Shown here one piece after another: positions 15,631 to 23,434 of a stretch of 25,625 nucleotides of DNA. A program made the position numbers and the translations under genes. The notes under the pieces are model-generated. The model worked only from the letters and a program-made list of their open reading frames with translations, was not told where the DNA came from and searched no databases. Position 1 is the first letter of the stretch; each line of letters opens with the position of its first letter. The DNA is from an uncultured Fibrobacter sp. GTDB taxonomy: Bacteria > Fibrobacterota > Fibrobacteria > Fibrobacterales > Fibrobacteraceae. The stretch covers positions 1 to 25,625 of the forward strand of contig CALATK010000309.1 in assembly GCA_937891805.1 (NCBI GenBank), read 5' to 3'.

Positions 15631-17277
15631 CTACGGTTTCAGTAGTAATTTGTTGTTTCCTTGGAGACCGTCATTGTCAAAACGGACGGTAGGATTCTTG
15701 CCTCTCTTGTAAGCATCTTCGCTTTCGTAGAGGGATAATGCCACGGAAACATCTGGACGGGTCGCGAAATTCGCCGCACCTGCAGCAACTTTATGCGTGA
15801 AGGAGAAATCCTGCGAAGTGGCGTCCTTGAAGGTCCCCTTGGGAATGCGGAGGGTCTCACCGATTTGTGCGAGGGTATTGCCCGTAGTGTCCACGAATTC
15901 CGCCACCATATAGACATCAAAGAAACAAGGAGCCACACCGGTGTTCTTGACGGTAATGTTCAATGTGCTTGTGGTATCTTTGGCCGTTGCGACGGTCGCC
16001 AACTCCGCACGGGTCACTGTGAAATTATAGCCGATGACCTTGGTCATGGAATCTGCCAGCGCCTTGTTTTCGTTGTAGAACCGGTAGCCGCAATCATCGA
16101 AACCCTGGTCCAGTACATAATAGGTCAAGTGGGCCGTAGTAATGGCATCTACCCAGCGCTCCGGAGTCCACTTGAGGTAGCCACCAGGAATCACATCGGT
16201 ATATTCCAGCATGAGTGCGTAGGCACCGCAGTTTTCGGCAACGGTGGGCATGTTCGCCTCGTAGGCGCGCACCAGCGAATCAGCGGTTCCGGGAATGCCG
16301 ATAAGGCAGTCGTCGCGCTTGGTAATGCCAAGGCCGAGTGCGTAGGTATAGACATCGCCATAACCATCGGAAGGCAGCACCAGCAAGCTTTTCTTGAATA
16401 CGGAGGCGTAATGTTTCAGCATGTCCTTCTGGATTTCCACCGAGGGCATGTGGCTTCCGTCCAGATTCGAGACATGCCATTCGCCCCATTCGCCGAAAGA
16501 ACGCACGTCGATGTATTCAATGCGCGGGTCGCCATCATACTTTGCCGCGAGGGCCGTCGCAAAATCCTTTGCGGCCTGCAAATAGTTCGGATCATCCCAA
16601 ACAGGGACGACCGCATTGGAACCGTTCCCCTTGTAGGTCGCCGTAATCTTTTTCGCGCCCGCCTCGTAAACAAATTTCGGGGTCCAGTCATAGTTCTCTT
16701 CGGGGGTGTTGTTGTCCTTGATAAAGCTAGGCGAATACGGGAATACACGTAGGGCATAACCCATATTGTGCGCAGTGAGTGCATCCAGCAATTCTTCCAA
16801 ATCGCTCCAGTCGTAAACATCCTTGGCCGGATTCAGCTTGTTCCACTGCTGGTAGCCGGAACCGTAGGTAACCAGGTTCCAAGCGCCGTTTTTCAGGGAG
16901 CCGTGAGGCCCGTATTCAAAGCCGGGATCAAAAGTCCATGCGGCTTCGGTAGGCACCGTAAAACCTTTGTGGGGGTTCGTGAGCGGCCCCACGAAAGGCT
17001 TGAGGGTGTAGGTGACTTTGGTGGTGTCCATTAAGTTCACTGAGCCTGCCGAAGTGAACTTATCGCTACTAGACGAACCCTCTGTCACCCTGGAGTCACT
17101 AGCCCCTGAGCCGGAATCACCGTTTTCACTGGTAGATGAGACTTCTATTGACGAACTCAAGTCTTCAGCAGCACTGCTTTCACCACTCTCAGAGGCGGAA
17201 CTACTCGAGTCACCGCCACAGGCGGACAACGTAATGGCTACGGCAGCCAGGAAGGCCTTGAGGTTATTGTGCTTCAT
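15631..17277 (-). CDS. DUF4832/DUF4874 glycoside-hydrolase-like lipoprotein
   Basis: The start is ATG 17277, with GGAG upstream and an immediate lipoprotein signal peptide ending LSACGG (lipid-modified C20); the 31 extra in-frame codons upstream are dismissed. A Ser/Glu/Asp-rich spacer (about residues 22-72), typical of Fibrobacter surface lipoproteins, leads to a ~330-residue TIM-barrel-like domain with NPHKGF, WSDLEELLDAL, ALRVFPYSP and IDVRSFGEWGEWHVS. The last is the DUF4832 motif, whose Glu pair stands where GH42/GH10-like enzymes hold the acid/base. A C-terminal beta-sandwich domain of about 120 residues (LNITVKNTGVAPCFFDVYM) is typical of DUF4832. The protein should be anchored at the outer membrane and act on polysaccharide; the substrate is unknown. 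The end of the spacer (DKFTSAGSVNL) is encoded by a perfect inverted repeat. Confidence 0.8.
   Translation of the reverse strand: MKHNNLKAFLAAVAITLSACGGDSSSSASESGESSAAEDLSSSIEVSSTSENGDSGSGASDSRVTEGSSSSDKFTSAGSVNLMDTTKVTYTLKPFVGPLTNPHKGFTVPTEAAWTFDPGFEYGPHGSLKNGAWNLVTYGSGYQQWNKLNPAKDVYDWSDLEELLDALTAHNMGYALRVFPYSPSFIKDNNTPEENYDWTPKFVYEAGAKKITATYKGNGSNAVVPVWDDPNYLQAAKDFATALAAKYDGDPRIEYIDVRSFGEWGEWHVSNLDGSHMPSVEIQKDMLKHYASVFKKSLLVLPSDGYGDVYTYALGLGITKRDDCLIGIPGTADSLVRAYEANMPTVAENCGAYALMLEYTDVIPGGYLKWTPERWVDAITTAHLTYYVLDQGFDDCGYRFYNENKALADSMTKVIGYNFTVTRAELATVATAKDTTSTLNITVKNTGVAPCFFDVYMVAEFVDTTGNTLAQIGETLRIPKGTFKDATSQDFSFTHKVAAGAANFATRPDVSVALSLYESEDAYKRGKNPTVRFDNDGLQGNNKLLLKP
17032..17062. repeat. 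inverted repeat inside the lipoprotein spacer
   Basis: TAAGTTCACT (17032-17041) and AGTGAACTTA (17053-17062) are perfect 10-bp arms around an 11-base loop. On the coding strand the loop region reads TTCGGCAGGCTCAGTGA, which has the look of a widespread genomic palindrome (recollection, not checked). It is in frame and stop-free. Confidence 0.6.
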
Positions 17278-17332
17278 AGAATCTCCAGGTGTTCTTCTTA
17301 ATATATGTTTTACACGGGCAGATGGTGTTTTT

Positions 17333-17488
17333 TTATGAGATTTTACACAAAAATGTTGAATAGCTGCCACACGCCCTGCGGATGCTCGTCTCCCCGAACT
17401 TGGAGAGTTCTTCCATGATGCCGTAGATGGCGTCTGCCTTGGCGTTGTCGCAGTCGATAATCAGGGCTATTTTCTTTTCCGTGTCCAT
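17333..17488 (-). pseudogene. N-terminal remnant of a NYN-domain (DUF88) protein
   Basis: From ATG 17488 the frame encodes about 38 residues that match the start of LabA/DUF88 NYN nucleases: EKKIALIIDCDNAKADAIYG, then IMEELSKFGETSIRRA. The D-x-D-N segment carries the first metal-binding Asp of the PIN-like fold. After RRACGS the sequence stops matching and ends at TAA 17333, so over 80% of a usual NYN protein (about 230 residues or more) is missing. The codons are GC-rich, like the core genes and unlike the AT-rich operon to the right. It starts 45 bases after the WYL gene stop on the same strand. It probably marks an old rearrangement at the island border, with the lost part replaced by the upstream region of the lipoprotein gene. 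Confidence 0.65.
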
Positions 17489-17533
17489 GGTAGGGAATAT
17501 ATAAAAAAATGAAAGGTGATAGAAGAATTAGCT

Positions 17534-18568
17534 TTAGTGTAAGGGTTTTATTTTGCCATATTGATCCATCATCTTTTTCACATCGTCAATAATCTCGTTT
17601 CGTAGAGATTCTGGTTCAAGAACAAGTCTTTCTCCAAATTTTGATGCCATTTCTCTTTTTAGCTCGAAATTGACAATGCATTTGATGGAAAAAAACTTGC
17701 CGTCATCTTCTGGAACAGAATATTTTTTTTGTAATTCAGCAGTTCGACTTTTTTTTAGTAATTTCTGAGACGAGTGAATAGGCTTGCCTTCTAAATAGGC
17801 GCATTCTCTTTTTGATGCCCAGAAAATAATTTCCTGCGGTGTTTCACCATCTTTTCTAGTCACCCCAATCATATCATCAAAATACTCATTCCAGTCAATA
17901 GCACATGGTTCAAATTTTTTTGAGGAATTCTGAACATTTTCAATTTGTTCTAAAGAAAACGTAAGGATTTTCTTCTTGTCCATTGCAAGTCCAAAAAGGA
18001 ACCATCGAGCATTGTACTGCTTTAGCAACTGAGGATACAATTCAACAACATTAGACTTTTTATTATGAATAGGATGGTAATCAAATTTTATTGTTTTTTT
18101 ATTTTCAATAAAATTTATCAATTTCGGTAATAAATCACGATTTTTTAAATCTTCATTTCTGTCAAAAATAATGAGAGGTTGGTTAGTATTATCAAACGAT
18201 TCCTTTAGTCGATCAAAAAATTCAAAACCTTCTATACCGTCCATTTGCCCGACTATACGTGAAAATGCTTGCAAAAGTTTTTTCTCGGATGCAGAAACAC
18301 TTTGGTTAAAGATACTATCAGTTTGATTAGCATATCGTATGATTGTGCTTTTACCAGAACGTTCTCTTTCTATTAATCTAAACTGTTGTTGAATAAATTT
18401 TATATCTTTTTCAAGACAACGGCGTCCTACATGGCGTTCGCCTAATACCTCAAGTTGCTCATTGCATAATCTTGTCAAATCGTTCATTGTATAACGACGA
18501 ACTACGCTCTCTGAAAGCAATCCATCAAGAATTTTTATTCGCAAGAAAGCGTTTTTATTTGTCGGCAT
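17534..18568 (-). CDS. WYL-domain transcriptional regulator
   Basis: The 344-residue protein has an N-terminal winged-helix region (residues about 5-60, DLTRLCNEQL and RRCLEKDIKFIQ), a helical linker, and a WYL domain around KTIKFDYHP and ARWFLFGLAMDKKKILTFSL. The name-giving W-Y-L is represented by RWFLFG, a common variant. A C-terminal WCX-like extension follows (about 250-344). WYL regulators bind small ligands or nucleic acid and often control phage-defence loci. Its ATG lies 14 bases inside the end of the VWA gene, with AAGGA at 10 bases, so it is the last gene of the RavA/VWA operon and likely its autoregulator. A candidate operator is the 36-bp dyad at 22925-22960. The gene is AT-rich like the rest of the operon. 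Confidence 0.85.
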   Translation of the reverse strand: MPTNKNAFLRIKILDGLLSESVVRRYTMNDLTRLCNEQLEVLGERHVGRRCLEKDIKFIQQQFRLIERERSGKSTIIRYANQTDSIFNQSVSASEKKLLQAFSRIVGQMDGIEGFEFFDRLKESFDNTNQPLIIFDRNEDLKNRDLLPKLINFIENKKTIKFDYHPIHNKKSNVVELYPQLLKQYNARWFLFGLAMDKKKILTFSLEQIENVQNSSKKFEPCAIDWNEYFDDMIGVTRKDGETPQEIIFWASKRECAYLEGKPIHSSQKLLKKSRTAELQKKYSVPEDDGKFFSIKCIVNFELKREMASKFGERLVLEPESLRNEIIDDVKKMMDQYGKIKPLH

Positions 18569-20621
18569 TATCGGATTTTCCTTGACTTGCGGGACGCGTT
18601 TTTATGGAATGCAGTAGCTCAACTAAATGTCGTGAAGCATGAATATCGTTTGTGTTATAAGACCAGTTGTGGCTAAAACAATCTATCGTACCCTGGTTTC
18701 CGCTTGTTCCGATTACAAGGCTGTAAAAATCGGTATTCTTTTTTTTCTCTACTTCAATGGCATTAATTAAATCGCTCGGAAGATTTGCCATTACAAAATC
18801 CGATATCATAAGGACGTCTGCAGTCTTATAATCGTTAGATTGGAGCATTTGTAATGCGTGTTGCAATGCCGGGCGTGCATCTGTGCCACCATTAAACGAC
18901 ATTTGTAGAAAGCGGACAAGTTTCTGCAAACTATCGCCTTTTTTGAAGTCGCTCATGTCTAGAGTTTCTATTCCTGTAGAGAATGAAATTAGGTAGCATT
19001 TTCGTTCTTCTTCTAGAGCGATTTTAGATAAGGCAAATGTTACAGTCTTTGCAATGTTTTCCGGTGTTCCCTGCATAGAACCACTTGTGTCTACACAGAT
19101 AATAATGGGACCCTTGGGTTCCTTCTTTTCGATGGAAACCTCTTCTTGCGTAGATTCTTTTCTTGTCCTTGCAATATTTCTTTGGTATTCAAAAGACAAC
19201 AGCTGCTTTTGGGCAAATCGCAACTGGAAGAGTTTCTTTGTCGCCGGATTCTTCATCAACGCCAATTCACTTGGCAAGACCGAGGAGATATCATTTGAAA
19301 AACAAATGCCCTTAATCTCTCCACGATAGGCATTTTGGGGATGCCATTCCGTTTTTATGACAACCTTATCGCGAAGTTCCTTTTCAAAAATGGATTGAGC
19401 ACGGTTATGCTTGCCCAGGATTTCAGCAAGTTCTTGCAATGATTGATCTTGTTCAAGGAGCTTCGCAAATTGCTCTAAAATTTCAAAACCACTGGTTTCA
19501 AATACCCCTTCGGATAAATTCCAAAGACGTCCGAAATCCTTGATGAATGGAGAAAGAAGTTTTTCAAGACGCTTGAAGTTCTGTATTTTTTTATACAGTT
19601 CGTCAAGGAATGATTTGCGCATCTTGTCAATACGTTCTTGCTCCCATTTGTTTTTCCGGTCAATAAGGCTTTTTTCCATATCAGCAATGAAATTCCTGCG
19701 AAGAACTTCTAATTGCTCCACGGATTTCCATTGGATAGGTGCTTTATCTTTGCGGTCCTTTTTCGGCTCTTTCTTCTGTTCTGCAAACTGATTTTTATAG
19801 AAATCAAAATTAAGATTGCTAGGGGCAATTGAGCCTCGTTTCGATTCGCTTACAGAAGGTAATCGCCTATAGTGGTATTGGATTTTTGAATTCTCATTCG
19901 TTAAATCTGTAGCGACATCTATGGCGAACAATTTCTTTTGTTGCTCTATAAAAATAGATTCATCTAGGAAAGGATCTTCCTTGTCAAGGGTTTCCTTTGT
20001 TTGCTGCAACCATTCGAGAATATCCGTTTGGATATTTTCTGAGACGCCCTCGTGAGATTGGATGTAATCCTTTATGTCATCATGGGCAAGAATGTCTGAA
20101 AACGTTTTTTCAGCGAGCTTGGCGTAATTGTTTTGGGGAAATTCAATCTTAATATCGGTGGGCTCAACAGGTGATGCCATATCCTCTATTGCGTCGACAA
20201 GTTGCTTTCGATCTGCTTCGGAACCAAAAGCGCTGCTTGATGCAAAATTTTCAAATTTGCGCTTTTTCTTGGAATGATGACGATGGAAACCTATTTTTTT
20301 ACCTAAATCATCCGATATCTTCTGTATATTTTGAAAAAGAGTATTACATAATCCTAAGAAATCTTTATCAGAAAGATTTTCTGTGGCGTGAGCTGTTATA
20401 TTTCTTATCAATCTCATTGGATGCCACCAAGAGCATCTGGATAAGGATAAACCTTCATCTTTTATGCATTCGCGAAATTGTTGTATTTTTACTTGAACCC
20501 ATGCACGAGATTCTTCTGAAATTACAGTAACATCAGAAATTCCAGATGGAAATTTTTCTCGTATAGCATGAAGCGCGTCAATAGCTTTACGACAATTTAA
20601 GCGAAGACCTTTATTTGCCAT
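18555..20621 (-). CDS. ViaA-like VWA protein with N-terminal adaptor domain
   Basis: The start ATG 20621 is preferred because AAAGG sits 6 bases upstream; ATG 20627 lies directly against it. The 688-residue protein has three parts. Residues 1-100 form a helical domain (HAIREKFPSGISDV; SRAWVQVKIQQF; HATENLSDKDF) that is homologous to the entire 93-residue protein encoded upstream. Residues 100-500 form a long charged, partly coiled-coil middle. The C-terminal VWA domain has a complete MIDAS: DTSGS (about 511-515), the Thr of GGTDARP (about 580) and the Asp of MISDF (about 608). This matches ViaA/CoxE-type VWA proteins, which partner MoxR/RavA ATPases and bind ligands through the metal. It is about 200 residues longer than E. 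coli ViaA (about 483), the difference being the adaptor domain and linker. Confidence 0.85.
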   Translation of the reverse strand: MANKGLRLNCRKAIDALHAIREKFPSGISDVTVISEESRAWVQVKIQQFRECIKDEGLSLSRCSWWHPMRLIRNITAHATENLSDKDFLGLCNTLFQNIQKISDDLGKKIGFHRHHSKKKRKFENFASSSAFGSEADRKQLVDAIEDMASPVEPTDIKIEFPQNNYAKLAEKTFSDILAHDDIKDYIQSHEGVSENIQTDILEWLQQTKETLDKEDPFLDESIFIEQQKKLFAIDVATDLTNENSKIQYHYRRLPSVSESKRGSIAPSNLNFDFYKNQFAEQKKEPKKDRKDKAPIQWKSVEQLEVLRRNFIADMEKSLIDRKNKWEQERIDKMRKSFLDELYKKIQNFKRLEKLLSPFIKDFGRLWNLSEGVFETSGFEILEQFAKLLEQDQSLQELAEILGKHNRAQSIFEKELRDKVVIKTEWHPQNAYRGEIKGICFSNDISSVLPSELALMKNPATKKLFQLRFAQKQLLSFEYQRNIARTRKESTQEEVSIEKKEPKGPIIICVDTSGSMQGTPENIAKTVTFALSKIALEEERKCYLISFSTGIETLDMSDFKKGDSLQKLVRFLQMSFNGGTDARPALQHALQMLQSNDYKTADVLMISDFVMANLPSDLINAIEVEKKKNTDFYSLVIGTSGNQGTIDCFSHNWSYNTNDIHASRHLVELLHSIKTRPASQGKSDNADK

Positions 20622-20623
20622 AT

Positions 20624-20905
20624 TCATCCTTTCTTTGACATGGTTTCGATTTTGTCCATGTTAGCAAATACAAATGATACGATTTTCTGCATTTCATTGT
20701 CAGGAATATCTTCTGTCGCGTGTATTAAGCGATTTCCGATTTCTTCAAGTTGACTTATTACTTGAGAGGGGACAATTTCTTCTGCAATAGACTGTATCTT
20801 CATATGCAACCAAGCCTTTTGTTCATCCGAAAGAGAATGAACATCTGGCATGCCGTCAGGAAATTTCTGACGCAAGACTGCTATTACATTTTGAGGGGTT
20901 TGCAT
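20624..20905 (-). CDS. stand-alone adaptor-like protein, paralogous to the VWA N-terminus
   Basis: The 93-residue helical protein has no signal peptide. ATG 20905 is preceded by AAGG. It lies 8 bases after the ATPase stop, and its own stop is two bases before the VWA start, so it is tightly built into the operon. It aligns along most of its length with residues 1-100 of the VWA protein: VLRQKFPDGMPDVHSLSDEQ versus AIREKFPSGISDVTVISEES, KAWLHMKIQ versus RAWVQVKIQ, and IHATEDIPDNE versus AHATENLSDKD. I know no named family for it. Such a pair of free and fused copies suggests homotypic pairing or competition, which would place this protein as a subunit, adaptor or regulator of the ATPase/VWA complex. 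That is inference. Confidence 0.75.
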   Translation of the reverse strand: MQTPQNVIAVLRQKFPDGMPDVHSLSDEQKAWLHMKIQSIAEEIVPSQVISQLEEIGNRLIHATEDIPDNEMQKIVSFVFANMDKIETMSKKG

Positions 20906-20913
20906 AATTTGCC

Positions 20914-22845
20914 TTAATCATGATAACGGGAACGTTTTTTGTCTAAATCAACCTGAGCGTTTTGCAGGTCTCTTTTTGCTTCGGTTACGGCGTTCATGAT
21001 GGCATTGCAATAATATTGGTCTGCAAAAAGGTTGGCCTTGTATGGTGAGGATTGATCTTTGGCGAAATAATCAAGTTTTTGAATTTCAGAAGAGATATGG
21101 TCTGCAATGGGTTGATAATTAGACTTGTCAACTTGACTTTGAATTGCGTTAAGATTATTTTCCTTGCCAGGAGCGAATAAAGATGAATCTTTCTGAAGCC
21201 CTCCTGGTGTAGTTTCGATTTCCATTGAATATGAACGATCATTAAAGCCGTTATAATTGCGCCAAAAATCAGTCCATGATACGGTATCCTGTTCTATCTT
21301 AAAAGATGAAAAAGAAAAGTTGAAATTAGGACCTAATTGGTTTTTGTGTTCATCATAGAGCATTCCGTGTCTATCGTTACGCCCACTCCAAGTAAAATCA
21401 TTACACACATAAAAAGGTTTGACATTATGGTCGGCAAAGTATACATTTTGAGGATTTTTGATTTTGTACGCTTGCAAACCATCATTCATGGTATATTTTA
21501 TGGGGATTTTTTCAGCTTCAACAAAAAATCTTTTTGTAATTACGGAATCAAATTCTTTGATTTGCTCTTTAATTTCGTCTATTGCGGTATCGCAATCCAA
21601 ACCATTCTGCTGAATACATTTTTCGACAATTTCACGAGCGACTTTCTGTTGTTTTTCTGTACTCCAAATACAATACTCAATAAGCTGGCAATCCATCAAA
21701 TCAACGTCAGTACGATCATTAAGGAATGCCGATGTCTTCAAAATATGAACGATTTTCTTCCAACGACGGTCACCAACTTCAAAAAGTTCCCCATTTTGCT
21801 TATCGTCTTCGCTCATTGCTTCATTGCGAGACACGAGTTCCTTACGAATCGCAGAAATAACGGATTTTGCTGCATCAGAAAGTGGTATTTCATCAATTTC
21901 CTTTTTCCATTCCTCCAATTCTGCATTGGTAATTTGGAGTTTCTTTACTTCTTCAGGAAGTTCAAATTCAGACGAAGACGGAGCATTAACCATTTCAAAG
22001 AAATTATTCTCATCATCAATAAACGATACAACTAATCTGAGAATTAAACGATCGTATAAAGCTTTTAAGCCCTGGCCCTTGGCAGGAAGTTCATTAGAAG
22101 CCGTAAAGAGGGCTTTCAGCGGAACAGACTGGACTTCGTTTCCATTATGAAATTTGCGTTCATTCACAATTGTGAGCAGAGAATTCAAAATAGTTGAATT
22201 CGCTTTCCAGATTTCATCCAAAAAAGCGATATCTGCTTCTGGAAGCATGCCTTCAGTAAGACGCCGATATACTTCTTTATCTTTGCATTCCGGTAATTCG
22301 CCATTTAATCCTTTAAGAGACACATTTCCAAAGACTTCGTCCGGTGTCGTATATGCATTGAGAAGAGTTTCAAAGTATTTGACCTTATCGTCGCCATCCG
22401 CCTTGAATGCCTTCACGATTCTTCTGGCAATCATGCTCTTTGCGCAGCCGGGATCGCCTAGGAAAAAAATGCTTTCTCCAGCAATTGCAGTAAGTAAAGC
22501 TAGACGAACTGCTTCATCCTTTTCGTAAAGGCCCTCAGAAAGCGCGTCTCGCAACGCCTTGATTCTGTCGTGGAGTTTCACATTGTTGTTTGTCGTGTTT
22601 TGGGGAGTAGTCATGGGTTTCTCCATAGGTTTAAAATTTTTACGGTTTACAAAAATGCCTTCTTTCTTGTAATCCAATTTAAAGTTTCCTGAAGATTTGA
22701 GAATCTGCTCGTATCTTGAAGCCTGTTTTTTGTCAAGCCCAGTTTTTTGAATCATGTCAGCAAAGGGCACAACAATAGCCTTCCGTTCCTGAGTGAGGGC
22801 GTTGAAGGCTTCATCGAGTTTTTGTAAGATGTCGGTTTCGGTCAT
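20914..22845 (-). CDS. RavA-like MoxR AAA+ ATPase
   Basis: The start ATG 22845 has AAGGA upstream; the frame's further 35 codons lack similarity. The 643-residue protein begins with a winged-helix-like segment (residues 5-70), then a MoxR AAA+ core: Walker A GDPGCAKS (130-137), TPDEVFG (168-173), Walker B IAFLDEIWKAN (206-216), sensor ASNELP and YDRLILRL (about 264-271) carrying the Arg after the Asp. FLDEIWKAN-TILNSLLTIVNER closely follows E. coli RavA. The C-terminal ~300 residues are helical flanks around a beta-rich section with many aromatic residues (about 470-560), placed as RavA places its LARA domain but not recognisably similar to it. It is the first gene of the operon and should form a hexamer powering the VWA partner. 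The E. coli pair RavA-ViaA acts on membrane and respiratory proteins; the role here is open. Confidence 0.88.
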   Translation of the reverse strand: MTETDILQKLDEAFNALTQERKAIVVPFADMIQKTGLDKKQASRYEQILKSSGNFKLDYKKEGIFVNRKNFKPMEKPMTTPQNTTNNNVKLHDRIKALRDALSEGLYEKDEAVRLALLTAIAGESIFFLGDPGCAKSMIARRIVKAFKADGDDKVKYFETLLNAYTTPDEVFGNVSLKGLNGELPECKDKEVYRRLTEGMLPEADIAFLDEIWKANSTILNSLLTIVNERKFHNGNEVQSVPLKALFTASNELPAKGQGLKALYDRLILRLVVSFIDDENNFFEMVNAPSSSEFELPEEVKKLQITNAELEEWKKEIDEIPLSDAAKSVISAIRKELVSRNEAMSEDDKQNGELFEVGDRRWKKIVHILKTSAFLNDRTDVDLMDCQLIEYCIWSTEKQQKVAREIVEKCIQQNGLDCDTAIDEIKEQIKEFDSVITKRFFVEAEKIPIKYTMNDGLQAYKIKNPQNVYFADHNVKPFYVCNDFTWSGRNDRHGMLYDEHKNQLGPNFNFSFSSFKIEQDTVSWTDFWRNYNGFNDRSYSMEIETTPGGLQKDSSLFAPGKENNLNAIQSQVDKSNYQPIADHISSEIQKLDYFAKDQSSPYKANLFADQYYCNAIMNAVTEAKRDLQNAQVDLDKKRSRYHD

Positions 22846-22924
22846 AGTAGATTCCTTTTTCTTGGTTTTAAATATAACCAAAAATTTGCACGAAGGAAAC
22901 AACTTTTTCTTTGAGTTGACACTT

Positions 22925-22960
22925 TGCGAACGTTCAGTTCGTACGAACATAAAATTCGCA
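22925..22960. promoter_or_regulatory. nested 36-bp dyad, candidate operator
   Basis: A perfect 12-bp palindrome GTTCGTACGAAC (22937-22948) and outer arms TGCGAA (22925-22930) and TTCGCA (22955-22960) share exactly the same centre (22942.5). A second short palindrome, GAACGTTC (22928-22935), overlaps the left arm. It lies in the divergent region between the RavA-like operon and the HicA-like gene, roughly 80 bases from the former start and 46 from the latter, so one protein bound here could control both. The WYL protein of the operon is the natural candidate. No convincing -35/-10 pair could be fixed, though TATATT at 22970-22975 may be the -10 of the plus-strand gene. Confidence 0.55.
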
Positions 22961-23005
22961 TATTAAGAGTATATTATGCGCATCACTTTTTATCCCGGAG
23001 GCAAC

Positions 23006-23284
23006 ATGCCCTACATATCCAGCAACAAAAACATCCGCGATTTCGTTCAGAACATTCTTCGTTCTGGACAATGGGAAATCGTCAGACACGGTAAACACGT
23101 CATTATTCGCCATATAGCGGAGTATGCCAATAAAACTATCGTGATCCCGAGTACCCCTAGCGATCCAAGGACTTTTGACAATTTTCGACGAGATTACTAT
23201 CGCTATTTGCGACAGTATTTCACTCAGGTCGGATGGATTAGGAACGAATCCATTTCCCTACAGTCTTCACCCTTAGCAGCATAA
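23006..23284 (+). CDS. HicA-like small basic protein
   Basis: ATG 23006 is preceded by GGAGG at ideal spacing and is preferred to ATG 22976. The 92-residue protein begins with helical NIRDFVQNILRSGQWEIVR, then HGKHVIIRHI (the position of the HicA catalytic G-x-H), VIPSTPSDPRTFDNF and RRDYYRYLRQYF. This alpha-beta-beta-beta-alpha order resembles the HicA/YcfA double-stranded-RNA-binding-like fold, the toxin of HicAB systems, with a His at the expected place. No HicB antitoxin follows; instead a 37-residue protein does. Toxin activity is therefore not assured. It is divergent from the RavA-like operon across the nested dyad. Confidence 0.65.
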   Translation: MPYISSNKNIRDFVQNILRSGQWEIVRHGKHVIIRHIAEYANKTIVIPSTPSDPRTFDNFRRDYYRYLRQYFTQVGWIRNESISLQSSPLAA

Positions 23285-23298
23285 AGGAGGTAATACCT

Positions 23299-23412
23299 AT
23301 GTCTAAGCATAATGGACAGCCGCCCGTCAATCCTCACGGAGCCGGATGGCCTTCTACTACAGGAGGCAAGTCTGGTCGTGGTCGCGGCGGCAACCCGCCT
23401 AAGGGCAAATAG
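23299..23412 (+). CDS. 37-residue Gly/Pro-rich basic protein
   Basis: A tiny gene that starts at ATG 23299, preceded by AAAGGAGGT, the longest anti-Shine-Dalgarno match in the window, and ends at TAG 23412. The product begins MSKHNGQPPVNPHGAGWP, continues STTGGKSGRGRGGNPPKGK, and is unstructured, basic and rich in Gly, Pro and Asn, with one Trp. It is 14 bases after the HicA-like stop and shares its terminator. The strong ribosome site and strict gene pairing argue that it is translated. It may be an antidote, a nucleic-acid-binding peptide or a secreted peptide; nothing in the sequence decides. Confidence 0.6.
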   Translation: MSKHNGQPPVNPHGAGWPSTTGGKSGRGRGGNPPKGK

Positions 23413-23434
23413 TCCTTGACGACCAAGTAACCCG

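Noticed and set aside
15793..16752. A 319-codon plus-strand frame opposite the DUF4832 lipoprotein
   Set aside because: The minus-strand protein has a lipobox and the conserved GEWGEWH motif; the plus frame has no family features.
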